A stretch of 12,567 nt of DNA from Planctomycetaceae bacterium (GTDB taxonomy: Bacteria; Planctomycetota; Planctomycetia; Pirellulales; Thermoguttaceae): contig DOEZ01000130.1 in NCBI GenBank assembly GCA_003532715.1, positions 1 through 12,567 on the forward strand, given 5' to 3'. A program made the position numbers and the translations under genes. The notes under the pieces are model-generated. The model was not told the origin of the DNA. It saw nothing but the letters and a program-made list of their open reading frames with translations, and made no database searches. Position 1 is the stretch's first letter, and each line of letters opens with the position of its first letter. Positions 6,414 through 12,567 of this stretch are shown piece after piece.

Positions 6414-8408
6414 ATGAAACGACGCGTTTTTTCGTTGGTCGTGCTCTTGTCGTGCCTTCACGCCGCGGCGATCGCCCTGGATTATCCGGGCATGCCGCCC
6501 GGCGAGGCAACGCGAACGATCGACGAGCATCGCTTGGTTCTCGAAAACCGTGTGCTCCGTGCAACCTGGAGGCTCGATGGCGGTCGTATCGCCGCACTGA
6601 GCGTCGTCAACAAACACAACGGCCAGACGCTGCACATGGAGGGGGGGCACATGCCGCGCATCGTGTTGAATGGCCGGACTGTTGACTTGGCCGCCATCGT
6701 CCCGAGCGAGCCGCTCCAACTGGAAGACGACCAGATGGTCGCCCGGTTCGAGGACGAATCCTCGAAGCTCGGCATCCGGTGGTCCGTTTCCTTGAAGGAC
6801 GAGGGCAACGACGTTACCCAGACGCTTGAATTGACGGCATCCAGGGATGTGAGAGTCGAGGAATTGGCATTCCTCGACTCGGAGTGCGACGGGGCCCGCC
6901 AAGTGGGAGAGGTGGCCGGTTCGGTCGTTGTGTGCGGCGACATGTTTTTGGCGGTGGAACATCCCCTGGCCGAGAATACGGCCGGGGGTGATTCTCGCGT
7001 TCTTTGCGTGCTGCCTCGCGGGAACGTGCTGGAGGCGGGCGAAACGTGGCGCTGCACGTCGGTAATCGGCGTGACGCCGCCGAACCAACTTCGTCGTGGA
7101 TTCTTGTATTACCTCGAACGGCGTCGGGCACGGCCCTATCGACCGTTTCTGAATTACAACAGTTGGTATCATCTGAATTATGGCCGTCCCAATCACCGCA
7201 TGACCGAGGCCGAATGCCTGGAAACCATCGAACACATCGGGCGCGAACTGGTCGAAAAGCGAGGCGTGAAGTTCGATGCGTTCGTCTGGGACGATGGTTG
7301 GGACGATTACGGCTCGCTTTGGGGTTTCAATGATCATTTTCCGAACGGATTTCAGAAACTCGACAAAGCCGGGGCCCGATTCGGCGCCGCGCAAGGCGTG
7401 TGGATGTCGCCTTGGGGCGGGTACGGCTCGCGGAAAGACAAACGATTAGCCTACGGAAGGGCGCAAGGCTACGAAACCAATCAAAACGGTTTCTCGATGG
7501 CAGGGCCCAAGTACCGAGACGCCTTTCTCGCGGCCTGCCTGAACATGATGAGGCACCAAGGGGTCGTTTTCCTCAAATTCGACGGCATGGGCGCGGGTCT
7601 GAATGTGACGGGCGCCGACTCCGAGACGGCCGACGACATCGACGCCGTGCTCAATCTAACCCGTGAACTGCACCGTGAGAACCCGAACGTGTTTATCAGC
7701 GCCACGGTCGGCACGTGGGCCAGCCCCTTCTGGACGCTCTATGCCGATTCGGTTTGGCGTCAGGGAAGCGACACCGCCTTCCACGGCGTCGGCACCATGC
7801 GTCAACGATGGATCACCTATCGCGACATGTTCTGTTATCGGCGCATTGTGCAGCTTGGGCCGCTTCACCCGCTTAATGCGCTAATGCTACATGGTCCGTG
7901 CGTCGGCGAGCGGGGCAGTCCTGGGAGAATGAATCGGGACGAAAAATGCGTCGCCGACGAAATCTGGTCATTCTTCGGCTCCGGAGCCAATTTGCAGGAG
8001 CTCTACATCAGCCCTCACTTGTTGACACCCGCGATGTGGGATGAACTGGCCGCGGCGTCCAAATGGTCGCGGGCCGGCGCCGACGTGCTGGTCGACACGC
8101 ATTGGATCGGCGGCGATCCGGGCAACGGCGAGGTGTATGGATGGGCCTCCTGGCAGCCGCGCAAGGGTGTTTTGGTGTTGCGCAACCCGGCCGACACAAC
8201 GCAAACCTACGAGTTCAAGCCGGCTCGCGACCTGGAGTTGCCCAAAACACCAACAGCGGACCATGTTCTGACGTCCGCAAGGCCGGATCAGCGGATCGAC
8301 CGGCTCCGGGTGGGGGCGAACGGAACGGCGCGGATCGAAATCGAACCGTTCGAGGTGCTGGTTTTTGACGTGACGGCAGTGCCCGACGTCGCGCCGCGGT
8401 CCGAGTAG
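6414..8408 (+). CDS. Secreted GH36-like (clan GH-D-like) glycoside hydrolase, probable alpha-galactosidase type
   Basis: Product of 664 residues from the ATG at 6414, preceded by GGAG with a seven-base spacer; an upstream in-frame GTG/ATG region (from 6345) adds unrelated residues. Residues 1-22 form a signal peptide. Residues about 35-230 are a beta-rich N-terminal domain, about 243-560 a TIM barrel, and about 575-655 a C-terminal beta domain. Barrel motifs are FLNYNSWYHLN (246-256), FVWDDGWDDYG (290-300), GVWMSPWGGYG (328-338), VVFLKFDGMG (384-393) and SVWRQGSD (446-453). By analogy with GH36/GH27, Asp390 of LKFD is the likely nucleophile and Asp453 the acid/base; this assignment is inferred from motif position. 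The substrate could be alpha-Gal or alpha-GalNAc. The sequence is not a standard GH36 and may belong to a related uncharacterised family; homologues are sometimes given uninformative names. Divergent from GH89, which suggests shared glycan targets. Confidence 0.7.
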   Translation: MKRRVFSLVVLLSCLHAAAIALDYPGMPPGEATRTIDEHRLVLENRVLRATWRLDGGRIAALSVVNKHNGQTLHMEGGHMPRIVLNGRTVDLAAIVPSEPLQLEDDQMVARFEDESSKLGIRWSVSLKDEGNDVTQTLELTASRDVRVEELAFLDSECDGARQVGEVAGSVVVCGDMFLAVEHPLAENTAGGDSRVLCVLPRGNVLEAGETWRCTSVIGVTPPNQLRRGFLYYLERRRARPYRPFLNYNSWYHLNYGRPNHRMTEAECLETIEHIGRELVEKRGVKFDAFVWDDGWDDYGSLWGFNDHFPNGFQKLDKAGARFGAAQGVWMSPWGGYGSRKDKRLAYGRAQGYETNQNGFSMAGPKYRDAFLAACLNMMRHQGVVFLKFDGMGAGLNVTGADSETADDIDAVLNLTRELHRENPNVFISATVGTWASPFWTLYADSVWRQGSDTAFHGVGTMRQRWITYRDMFCYRRIVQLGPLHPLNALMLHGPCVGERGSPGRMNRDEKCVADEIWSFFGSGANLQELYISPHLLTPAMWDELAAASKWSRAGADVLVDTHWIGGDPGNGEVYGWASWQPRKGVLVLRNPADTTQTYEFKPARDLELPKTPTADHVLTSARPDQRIDRLRVGANGTARIEIEPFEVLVFDVTAVPDVAPRSE

Positions 8409-8510
8409 TCCAAGTGGTACACCAAGAGTCCGACCTACAGCACTTCCGAGGCTTTCTGAATCAGATTCGTGGAAAGCGGGAGGAGGTTATTGATTCGAGG
8501 AAGATCATGC

Positions 8511-8539
8511 TTGAAAGACAGCCGGGAATCGTTTAGACT
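8511..8539 (+). promoter_or_regulatory. Candidate promoter for the UroD-like gene and downstream symporter
   Basis: TTGAAA at 8511-8516 (five of six -35 matches) and TAGACT at 8534-8539 (four of six -10 matches) are separated by exactly 17 bases. It sits in the 272-bp gap after the GH36-like gene and about 140 bases before the UroD-like start codon. It would allow genes from 8681 onward to be expressed separately from the glycosidase. Confidence 0.4.
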
Positions 8540-8680
8540 TCGCGGCGGCGGGAATGATGTTCTACCATGCTATCGCGTGGCTGAGACGAGGATTCCGCCT
8601 CAAACGGTCATTCTCGGGGTTGGCATTGTGGACGACTCGTTCCCCCGTCATCCACTTTTCCAAACAGGATCGTCCATGCC

Positions 8681-9769
8681 ATGGATTCTCTCGAATACAA
8701 ACCGAGTTGCGACGAGACGATTCGACGTCTGCGTCTCTGGCACGAGCGGCGATTCATGGATCGAATTCTTGCTCGATGCGAGATACCTGTCAAGGCAATG
8801 GACCATTTTCGCGAGAAACATCGTGACGGCGACTGCGAATACCCGGATCCCGCCGAGCGGATTGCCTTTTGGGATGCCGTCTTGGCGGAGCAATCAAGGT
8901 TGGAGGACGACGCGATTCCAGCCGTGTACTTGACCGAGATGGACCAGGGGCTCTATGGTGGCATGGTGGACGCCGAAATTCGGTTCCTGTGCGACACACG
9001 AAGCGGTTGGGTCTCCTCGATGGCGGTGCCGCTCTGGAAAGACTGGAGCAAGTTCGACACGCTGGTGATCGATCGGCATCACCCTTGGTTCCAGCGCTAT
9101 TTGAACCAGCTCGAGGTTTTTGTAAACGGAGCGGCGGGCAAGTTCGGAATCAGCCACTTCATCCTTATCGACTCACTCAATTTCGTGTTCGAGTTGCTCG
9201 GCGCGACGGCCACGTACCTGAGTCTCGAGACCGATCCCGACATGGTCCGCCGTGCCGTGAATTTCGCCTTCGAACTGAATGCGTTGATTCAAGACGCTTT
9301 TTTCGAAAACACGCCGCGGCTTGCCGGTGGAACGTGCAGTAATCGGATTTCTTGGGCGCCGGGGCGAATCGTATCGGAGAGCATAGACCCGTTCCACATG
9401 ACGTCGGTTGACTATTTTGAAAAATGGGGTCGCGAACCCGTCGAGCGCATTTTTGGGCGATACGACGGCGGCATCATCCATATTCATGGTAATGGTCGGC
9501 GTTTGCTCGAAGCGGCGGTGACGATTCGCGGCCTGAAGGCAATCTGTATGGACGACGACCGAGGATATCCCCCCGCCGTGGAGTTGGCGGGCGAGTGTCG
9601 CTCCCGCGCCGGCGACATGCCGTTGGTGATCCGAGTGGGGTATGAAACGTTTCTGAGCAAGCTGGATCGTCGCGAATTGCCCGGAGGAATTCTGTATGAT
9701 GTCGCGAATGTTCCTGGAATAGACGAGGGCAACCGTCTGATGGAGCGGGTTCGTGCGTATCGAGCGTGA
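8681..9769 (+). CDS. UroD/MtaA-fold protein (uroporphyrinogen decarboxylase-like superfamily)
   Basis: Product of 362 residues, no signal peptide, so probably cytoplasmic. The overall pattern fits the UroD/cobalamin-methyltransferase (MtaA, CmuA) TIM-barrel superfamily. An N-terminal helical region is followed by barrel segments such as FILIDSLNFVFELLGA (160-175) and the hallmark GGIIHIHGNGRRLLEA (263-278), equivalent to the family's ILHICG-type strand. The terminal segment GGILYDVANVPGIDEGNRLMERV (335-357) matches the family's closing motif. In zinc-dependent corrinoid methyltransferases of this fold the ligands are His-x-Cys plus a later Cys. Here the first pair is His267-x-His269 and the closing segment has no Cys, so the metal site is altered or absent. 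True haem biosynthesis is unlikely given divergence and context. The start ATG has only a weak AGGA 11 bases upstream. It lies 157 bases before the symporter gene on the same strand. Function unknown; methyl-group or glycan-derivative chemistry is speculative. Confidence 0.68.
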   Translation: MDSLEYKPSCDETIRRLRLWHERRFMDRILARCEIPVKAMDHFREKHRDGDCEYPDPAERIAFWDAVLAEQSRLEDDAIPAVYLTEMDQGLYGGMVDAEIRFLCDTRSGWVSSMAVPLWKDWSKFDTLVIDRHHPWFQRYLNQLEVFVNGAAGKFGISHFILIDSLNFVFELLGATATYLSLETDPDMVRRAVNFAFELNALIQDAFFENTPRLAGGTCSNRISWAPGRIVSESIDPFHMTSVDYFEKWGREPVERIFGRYDGGIIHIHGNGRRLLEAAVTIRGLKAICMDDDRGYPPAVELAGECRSRAGDMPLVIRVGYETFLSKLDRRELPGGILYDVANVPGIDEGNRLMERVRAYRA

Positions 9770-9843
9770 AGCCAGCATGCCCGAGCCGTTCAGGAGTTCC
9801 GCTCCGCTGAAGTGAAACAATGCCTTACCACGGTGGCGTACGA

Positions 9844-9853
9844 ATCGATCGAT
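9844..9853. other. Perfect 10-bp palindrome upstream of the symporter gene
   Basis: ATCGATCGAT lies about 75 bases before the symporter start codon in the 157-bp gap after the UroD-like gene. It may be a chance palindrome or a protein-binding site. No convincing promoter was found in this gap, so the symporter may be read from upstream. Confidence 0.15.
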
Positions 9854-9926
9854 AGACCTGCTTCATTCCGCGATTTGGAGAGCGTCTTTTCTCGGGGCAT
9901 CATGGTTCAAGTGGATCGCAATTGAT

Positions 9927-11594
9927 ATGGAAACCATAGATCAAGCGACTCTGGAAGTCTTGAGCAGAACCAACTTCGGCACGATTGATTGGGTGATTGT
10001 GGTCTGCTACCCGATGATATCGTTGGCGATCGGTTTGCTTGTCCGCAAGTACATCTCGAACATGAAAGACTTCGTCACCGCCGGCCAAGGATTGGGCACA
10101 TGCCTGGGAATCGCCACCTTGACAGGCACGGAGCTTGGCCTGATTACGGTGATGTACAGCGCGCAAAAGGGTTTCACAGGGGGCTTTGCCGCTTTTCACA
10201 TCGCGTTGGCCGCCGGAATCGTGACCTTGTTCGTCGGCGTGACGGGTTTCATGATCTATCGCTTGCGATCCATGGGAGTGTTGACCATTCCGAGTTTCTA
10301 TCGAGAGCGTTTCGGACGAAAGACCCAGATTCTCGGGGGAATCATGATGGCAACCGCCGGCATCCTGAATATGGGTCTATTCCTGAAGGTGTCGGCCATG
10401 TTTCTGGTGGGGATCACGGGAATGGACCCCACGAGCGGCGCGCTGGAAATCATGATGGGTTTTCTGATTGCCTTGGTTATCCTCTACACCTGTCTTGGCG
10501 GCATGGTCTCCGTCGTGTTGTCCGACTACGTGCAATTCGTGGTGCTTTCGTTCGCAATGGTGTTAACGACGTTGTTGGCGGCCGCGAAGATGGGATGGGG
10601 AGATATCTTCACGGCGGTCTACGAGATAAAAGGGGCGGCCGGGCTCGATCCTACCGTCGCCGAAAGCGGTTTCGGCGTCGAGTACACCTTGTGGATGTGT
10701 TGCGTGGGGCTGATAAGCTGCGCGGTTTGGCCGACGTCCGTGGCCCGCGCATTGGCGGCCGACAGTCCCAAGACCGTCAAAAGGCTATTCACTTGGGCAT
10801 CGCTTTCGTACACCATCCGCTTCCTGATTCCGTATTTTTGGGGAATCTGCGCCCTGGTGTTCATTTCCTCGCACAACGATGAACTAGGACGGCTTTTCCT
10901 TTCTCAAGACGGGGCCCCGCCGGCCTTGGACAATCTCTACGCCGTGCCCGTATTCTTGGGCCGTCTTTTGCCGCCGATCGTGATCGGAATCATGACGGCC
11001 GGCATGATCGCAGCTTTCATGTCGACTCAGGACAGTTACTTGCTCTGTTGGAGTTCGGTCTTGACGGAAGACGTGGTCGCGCCGATTTGCGGCGACCGGC
11101 TTTCACCCTCGGTGAAAGTTCTCTTAACGCGGAGTTTCATCGTCCTGATCGGCGCTTACGTTTTTTGGTGGGGAATCTTCTATCCGGGTAGCGAGGACAT
11201 CTGGGACTATATGGCGGTAACCGGGGCGATTTACGCGGCAGGCGCCTTGGCCGTCATGTCCTGCGGCCTCTACTGGAAACGGGCCAGTTCGACGGGCGCG
11301 GTCTTGGCCTTGTTGGCGGGAAGCTCGGCGGTCTTCGGGCTTTCGCCGGTCCAAGCAGGCCTTGCCTTGTTGATGACGAACCTCGGCCGCCTGAGTCCCG
11401 GTTTGCAGGAGTTCTTCCTGAGACTGCCGGGCATTACCGAGTCCGTCGTGGATTCCGGCGTGCTTAGTGTCGAAATATCCAGCGCCAGAGTGGGGCTGTT
11501 CGGCATCGGTGCTACGTTTACCGCGATGGTGGTCGGTTCGCTGCTCTTTCCCGATCGTCAACCGCGCCTTTCAAGAACCGAAAAAAGCGAGTGA
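9927..11594 (+). CDS. Sodium:solute symporter (SSS family)
   Basis: Product of 555 residues in the cytoplasmic membrane, the usual length for the LeuT-fold SSS family (about 13 membrane helices). The first helix begins near residue 20 after a short N-terminal tail. Family features are the unwound-helix region ATLTGTELGL (63-72), YTCLGGMVSVVLSDYVQFVVL (187-207), which matches the conserved family signature, and AFMSTQDSYLL (363-373), where Ser366 and Thr367 correspond to the Na2 sodium ligands. The protein should couple sodium entry to import of a small organic solute. The substrate is not readable from sequence; a sugar or sugar acid is inferred from the neighbouring glycosidases. No good ribosome binding site precedes the ATG at 9927. 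It is immediately followed, with a seven-base gap, by a microprotein gene that probably shares its transcript. Confidence 0.93.
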   Translation: METIDQATLEVLSRTNFGTIDWVIVVCYPMISLAIGLLVRKYISNMKDFVTAGQGLGTCLGIATLTGTELGLITVMYSAQKGFTGGFAAFHIALAAGIVTLFVGVTGFMIYRLRSMGVLTIPSFYRERFGRKTQILGGIMMATAGILNMGLFLKVSAMFLVGITGMDPTSGALEIMMGFLIALVILYTCLGGMVSVVLSDYVQFVVLSFAMVLTTLLAAAKMGWGDIFTAVYEIKGAAGLDPTVAESGFGVEYTLWMCCVGLISCAVWPTSVARALAADSPKTVKRLFTWASLSYTIRFLIPYFWGICALVFISSHNDELGRLFLSQDGAPPALDNLYAVPVFLGRLLPPIVIGIMTAGMIAAFMSTQDSYLLCWSSVLTEDVVAPICGDRLSPSVKVLLTRSFIVLIGAYVFWWGIFYPGSEDIWDYMAVTGAIYAAGALAVMSCGLYWKRASSTGAVLALLAGSSAVFGLSPVQAGLALLMTNLGRLSPGLQEFFLRLPGITESVVDSGVLSVEISSARVGLFGIGATFTAMVVGSLLFPDRQPRLSRTEKSE

Positions 11595-11601
11595 CCCAAA
11601 A

Positions 11602-11793
11602 ATGTTGATAGCCGACGCTTCCTATGCGGACCTTTGGTTTTGGGTTTGGCTCTGGAAAATCCTCCTTGTTGGCGTCGTGACCGGCTTCACCGCAATGGCC
11701 GTATGGGTCACGATTGGCGGAGTGGCCGACATCAAACGGTTGTTGGCGCGTATTCGCGCCAATCACGAGGCCGACTCACGCCGGCATGATTGA
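11602..11793 (+). CDS. Small single-pass membrane protein coupled to the symporter
   Basis: Product of 63 residues starting at the ATG at 11602, only seven bases after the symporter stop codon. An upstream extension of the same frame overlaps the symporter gene and is not needed. Residues 11-40 are strongly hydrophobic and rich in Trp (LWFWVWLWKI, then an alanine/valine/glycine stretch), forming one membrane helix. A short amphipathic basic tail follows (DIKRLLARIRANHEADSRR). The acidic start and basic end suggest an outside-N, inside-C orientation by the positive-inside rule. Comparable short membrane proteins accompany other SSS carriers (for example YhdT with PanF), so an accessory subunit or stability partner is plausible, though no sequence match to a named family is claimed. 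No strong ribosome binding site is visible, so translational coupling with the symporter is likely. Confidence 0.72.
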   Translation: MLIADASYADLWFWVWLWKILLVGVVTGFTAMAVWVTIGGVADIKRLLARIRANHEADSRRHD

Positions 11794-11847
11794 CTCGACG
11801 GCCAAGGAAAGCACTCTCTCTCGACTTGAACAGGTGGCATCGAGCGG

Positions 11848-11872
11848 CCGCGAAGAGCCGAGCTTTTCGCGG
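11848..11872 (+). terminator. Ten-base-pair hairpin downstream of the symporter operon
   Basis: CCGCGAAGAG at 11848-11857 and CTTTTCGCGG at 11863-11872 form a continuous ten-pair stem, including one G-T pair, around the five-base loop CCGAG. It lies 54 bases after the stop codon of the microprotein. No T tract follows, so it is a candidate transcript-end structure and not a textbook terminator. Confidence 0.45.
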
Positions 11873-11901
11873 GAACACCGTCTTCCGCCCGCGAAGCGAC
11901 T

Positions 11902-11923
11902 CATCTTTGCCGCATCTTTGCCG
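11902..11923. repeat. Two tandem copies of an 11-bp unit
   Basis: The unit CATCTTTGCCG occurs at 11902-11912 and again at 11913-11923, followed by a further CATC. It looks like a small slippage duplication in non-coding DNA. Confidence 0.85.
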
Positions 11924-12059
11924 CATCGCAAATCCTATCCCCTTGCGGAACAAATAGTCGCAACCGCCTCATGCCTTGCGGATCATCGATCAGAAGGAGT
12001 CGTGATTATCCGCTCAAGAAGTAAGAGCAACCGACCGGTCCTGCAATCTTCCGCAAAGC

Positions 12060-12093
12060 GACTTGCGCCCAAATTCAACTGGCGGCGCAAGTC
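12060..12093 (-). terminator. Perfect inverted repeat downstream of the epimerase-like gene
   Basis: GACTTGCGCC at 12060-12069 and GGCGCAAGTC at 12084-12093 are perfect ten-base inverted repeats around a 14-base loop. For the minus-strand gene ending at 12131 this is 37 bases downstream, a usual place for a 3' hairpin. No T tract follows on either strand. It could mark transcript ends from both convergent genes. Confidence 0.4.
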
Positions 12094-12130
12094 AAACGCG
12101 AACAGACAACAAAGGGTTAACGGGGTAGGG

Positions 12131-12567
12131 TCAACATGGAAAGATACTCCGCAAGCAGGCGGCTTGCTTGCGGTAGCTCTCGACCACGCCTCCGGGGTGG
12201 ACCGATTCCAAGACGATCCAGCCGCGGTAGTCGATTGCGTCCAAAACGCGACGCAGTCGCTTGAAGTCGATGCGGCCCTGCCCGAGCGGGGAACGGCCGT
12301 CCTTGGCATGGAACTGAACGATCAGGTTGCGTTTTCCGAGTTCTTGAATCTCCGCATAGATGTCGTAGTTCTTGTCCGTGGAGTTTCCGACGTCGTAGTA
12401 GACCTTTAGCACCGGGGATGCGACGCGATCGATGATTCGCAGGTTGTCCTTCGCGCTAAGATAGTTTTCCAGGGCGATGGTAAGCCCCTGTTTCTCGGCC
12501 AGGGGCATGACCCTCTTGAGCACCGCGACCAAGTGGTCGATCTCGGTCGGTTTCTCGAAGTCGAGAG
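12131..12567 (-). CDS. Sugar phosphate isomerase/epimerase (xylose isomerase-like TIM barrel), C-terminal part
   Basis: The frame stays open to the window edge, so only about the last 145 residues are present and the true start lies outside; an internal TTG at 12532 is not the real start. The fragment carries the metal-binding pattern of AP-endonuclease-2/xylose-isomerase-like barrels. This comprises the Glu of TIALENY (after KRVMPLAEKQG), the Asp of VYYDVGNS, the His of VQFHAKDG and the final Glu of WIVLESVHP. Such proteins (IolE/IolI and tagatose/allulose epimerase relatives) interconvert sugars or inositol derivatives using one divalent metal ion. The four metal ligands expected from the second half of the barrel are present, so the enzyme is probably active. 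The specific substrate is unknown. It is convergent with the symporter operon, and its location next to glycan genes fits a sugar-processing role by inference. Confidence 0.85.
   Translation of the reverse strand, partial: LDFEKPTEIDHLVAVLKRVMPLAEKQGLTIALENYLSAKDNLRIIDRVASPVLKVYYDVGNSTDKNYDIYAEIQELGKRNLIVQFHAKDGRSPLGQGRIDFKRLRRVLDAIDYRGWIVLESVHPGGVVESYRKQAACLRSIFPC

Larger units (their letters stand above)
11794..12130. other. Non-coding gap between convergent genes
   Basis: This 337-bp stretch separates the symporter microprotein gene from the convergent epimerase-like gene. No open frame in it shows codon bias or family resemblance. It contains two strong hairpins (11848-11872 and 12060-12093), an 11-bp tandem duplication (11902-11923) and two copies of CCTTGCGGA (11941-11949, 11974-11982), with the inverted partner TTCCGCAA at 12049-12056. 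Confidence 0.6.

Noticed and set aside
6249..7394. Minus-strand open frame of 381 codons across the divergent region and GH36-like gene
   Set aside because: Most of it is antisense to the signal peptide and N-terminal domain of the glycosidase. Its translation lacks family features, and a gene here would break the divergent layout.
8469..8933. Plus-strand open frame of 154 codons before and overlapping the UroD-like gene
   Set aside because: It overlaps the UroD-like gene by about 250 bases in another frame, has no ribosome binding site and no recognisable fold.
11794..12130. CRISPR array or mobile-element end in the convergent gap
   Set aside because: Only one 11-bp tandem duplication and short hairpins are present; there are no regular spacers, terminal inverted repeats flanking a transposase, or target-site duplications.
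1..12567. tRNA or rRNA genes
   Set aside because: No cloverleaf-like arms with a conserved T-loop or ribosomal RNA core sequences were noticed in the gaps; the gaps are short and mostly occupied by promoter- or hairpin-like sequence.

Overview
The window looks like a chromosomal segment of a planctomycete-type bacterium (Pirellulales-like). This is inferred from the GC-rich coding style, long twin-arginine (Tat) and Sec-exported glycan-active proteins, a sodium:solute symporter with a tiny membrane partner, a UroD-like protein and a TIM-barrel sugar isomerase/epimerase, all arranged in loose single-gene or two-gene units. The taxonomic call rests on gene content and was not checked by any search.

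Layout: (1) 179-1252 (+), a membrane-anchored endonuclease/exonuclease/phosphatase protein. (2) 1444-3021 (-), a Tat-exported protein related to L-fucose/L-arabinose isomerases. (3) 3221-5935 (-), a secreted GH89 alpha-N-acetylglucosaminidase with a C-terminal discoidin (F5/8C, CBM32-like) domain. (4) 5936-6413, a 478-bp divergent control region with candidate promoters in both directions and two inverted repeats, one overlapping a consensus -35 box. (5) 6414-8408 (+), a secreted clan GH-D (GH36-like) glycosidase. (6) 8681-9769 (+), a UroD/MtaA-fold protein with an altered metal-binding motif. (7) 9927-11594 (+), an SSS-family sodium symporter. (8) 11602-11793 (+), a 63-residue single-pass membrane protein starting 7 bases after the symporter. 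(9) 11794-12130, a non-coding gap between convergent genes with two strong hairpins and a short tandem repeat. (10) 12131 to the window end (-), the C-terminal part of a xylose-isomerase-like TIM-barrel protein.

Working model (inference): genes 2 to 9 form a small glycan-use locus. The divergent control region would drive two exported exo-glycosidases, GH89 releasing terminal alpha-GlcNAc and the GH36-like enzyme probably releasing an alpha-galactosyl-type residue. The symporter and its small partner would import the product. The two isomerase-like proteins and the UroD-like protein would process sugars or sugar derivatives. No regulator, sulfatase or TonB-type receptor lies inside the window. 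The most unusual points are the exported isomerase-like protein, the H-x-H variant in the UroD-like protein, the symporter microprotein, and the operator-like inverted repeat sitting on the putative GH89 promoter.
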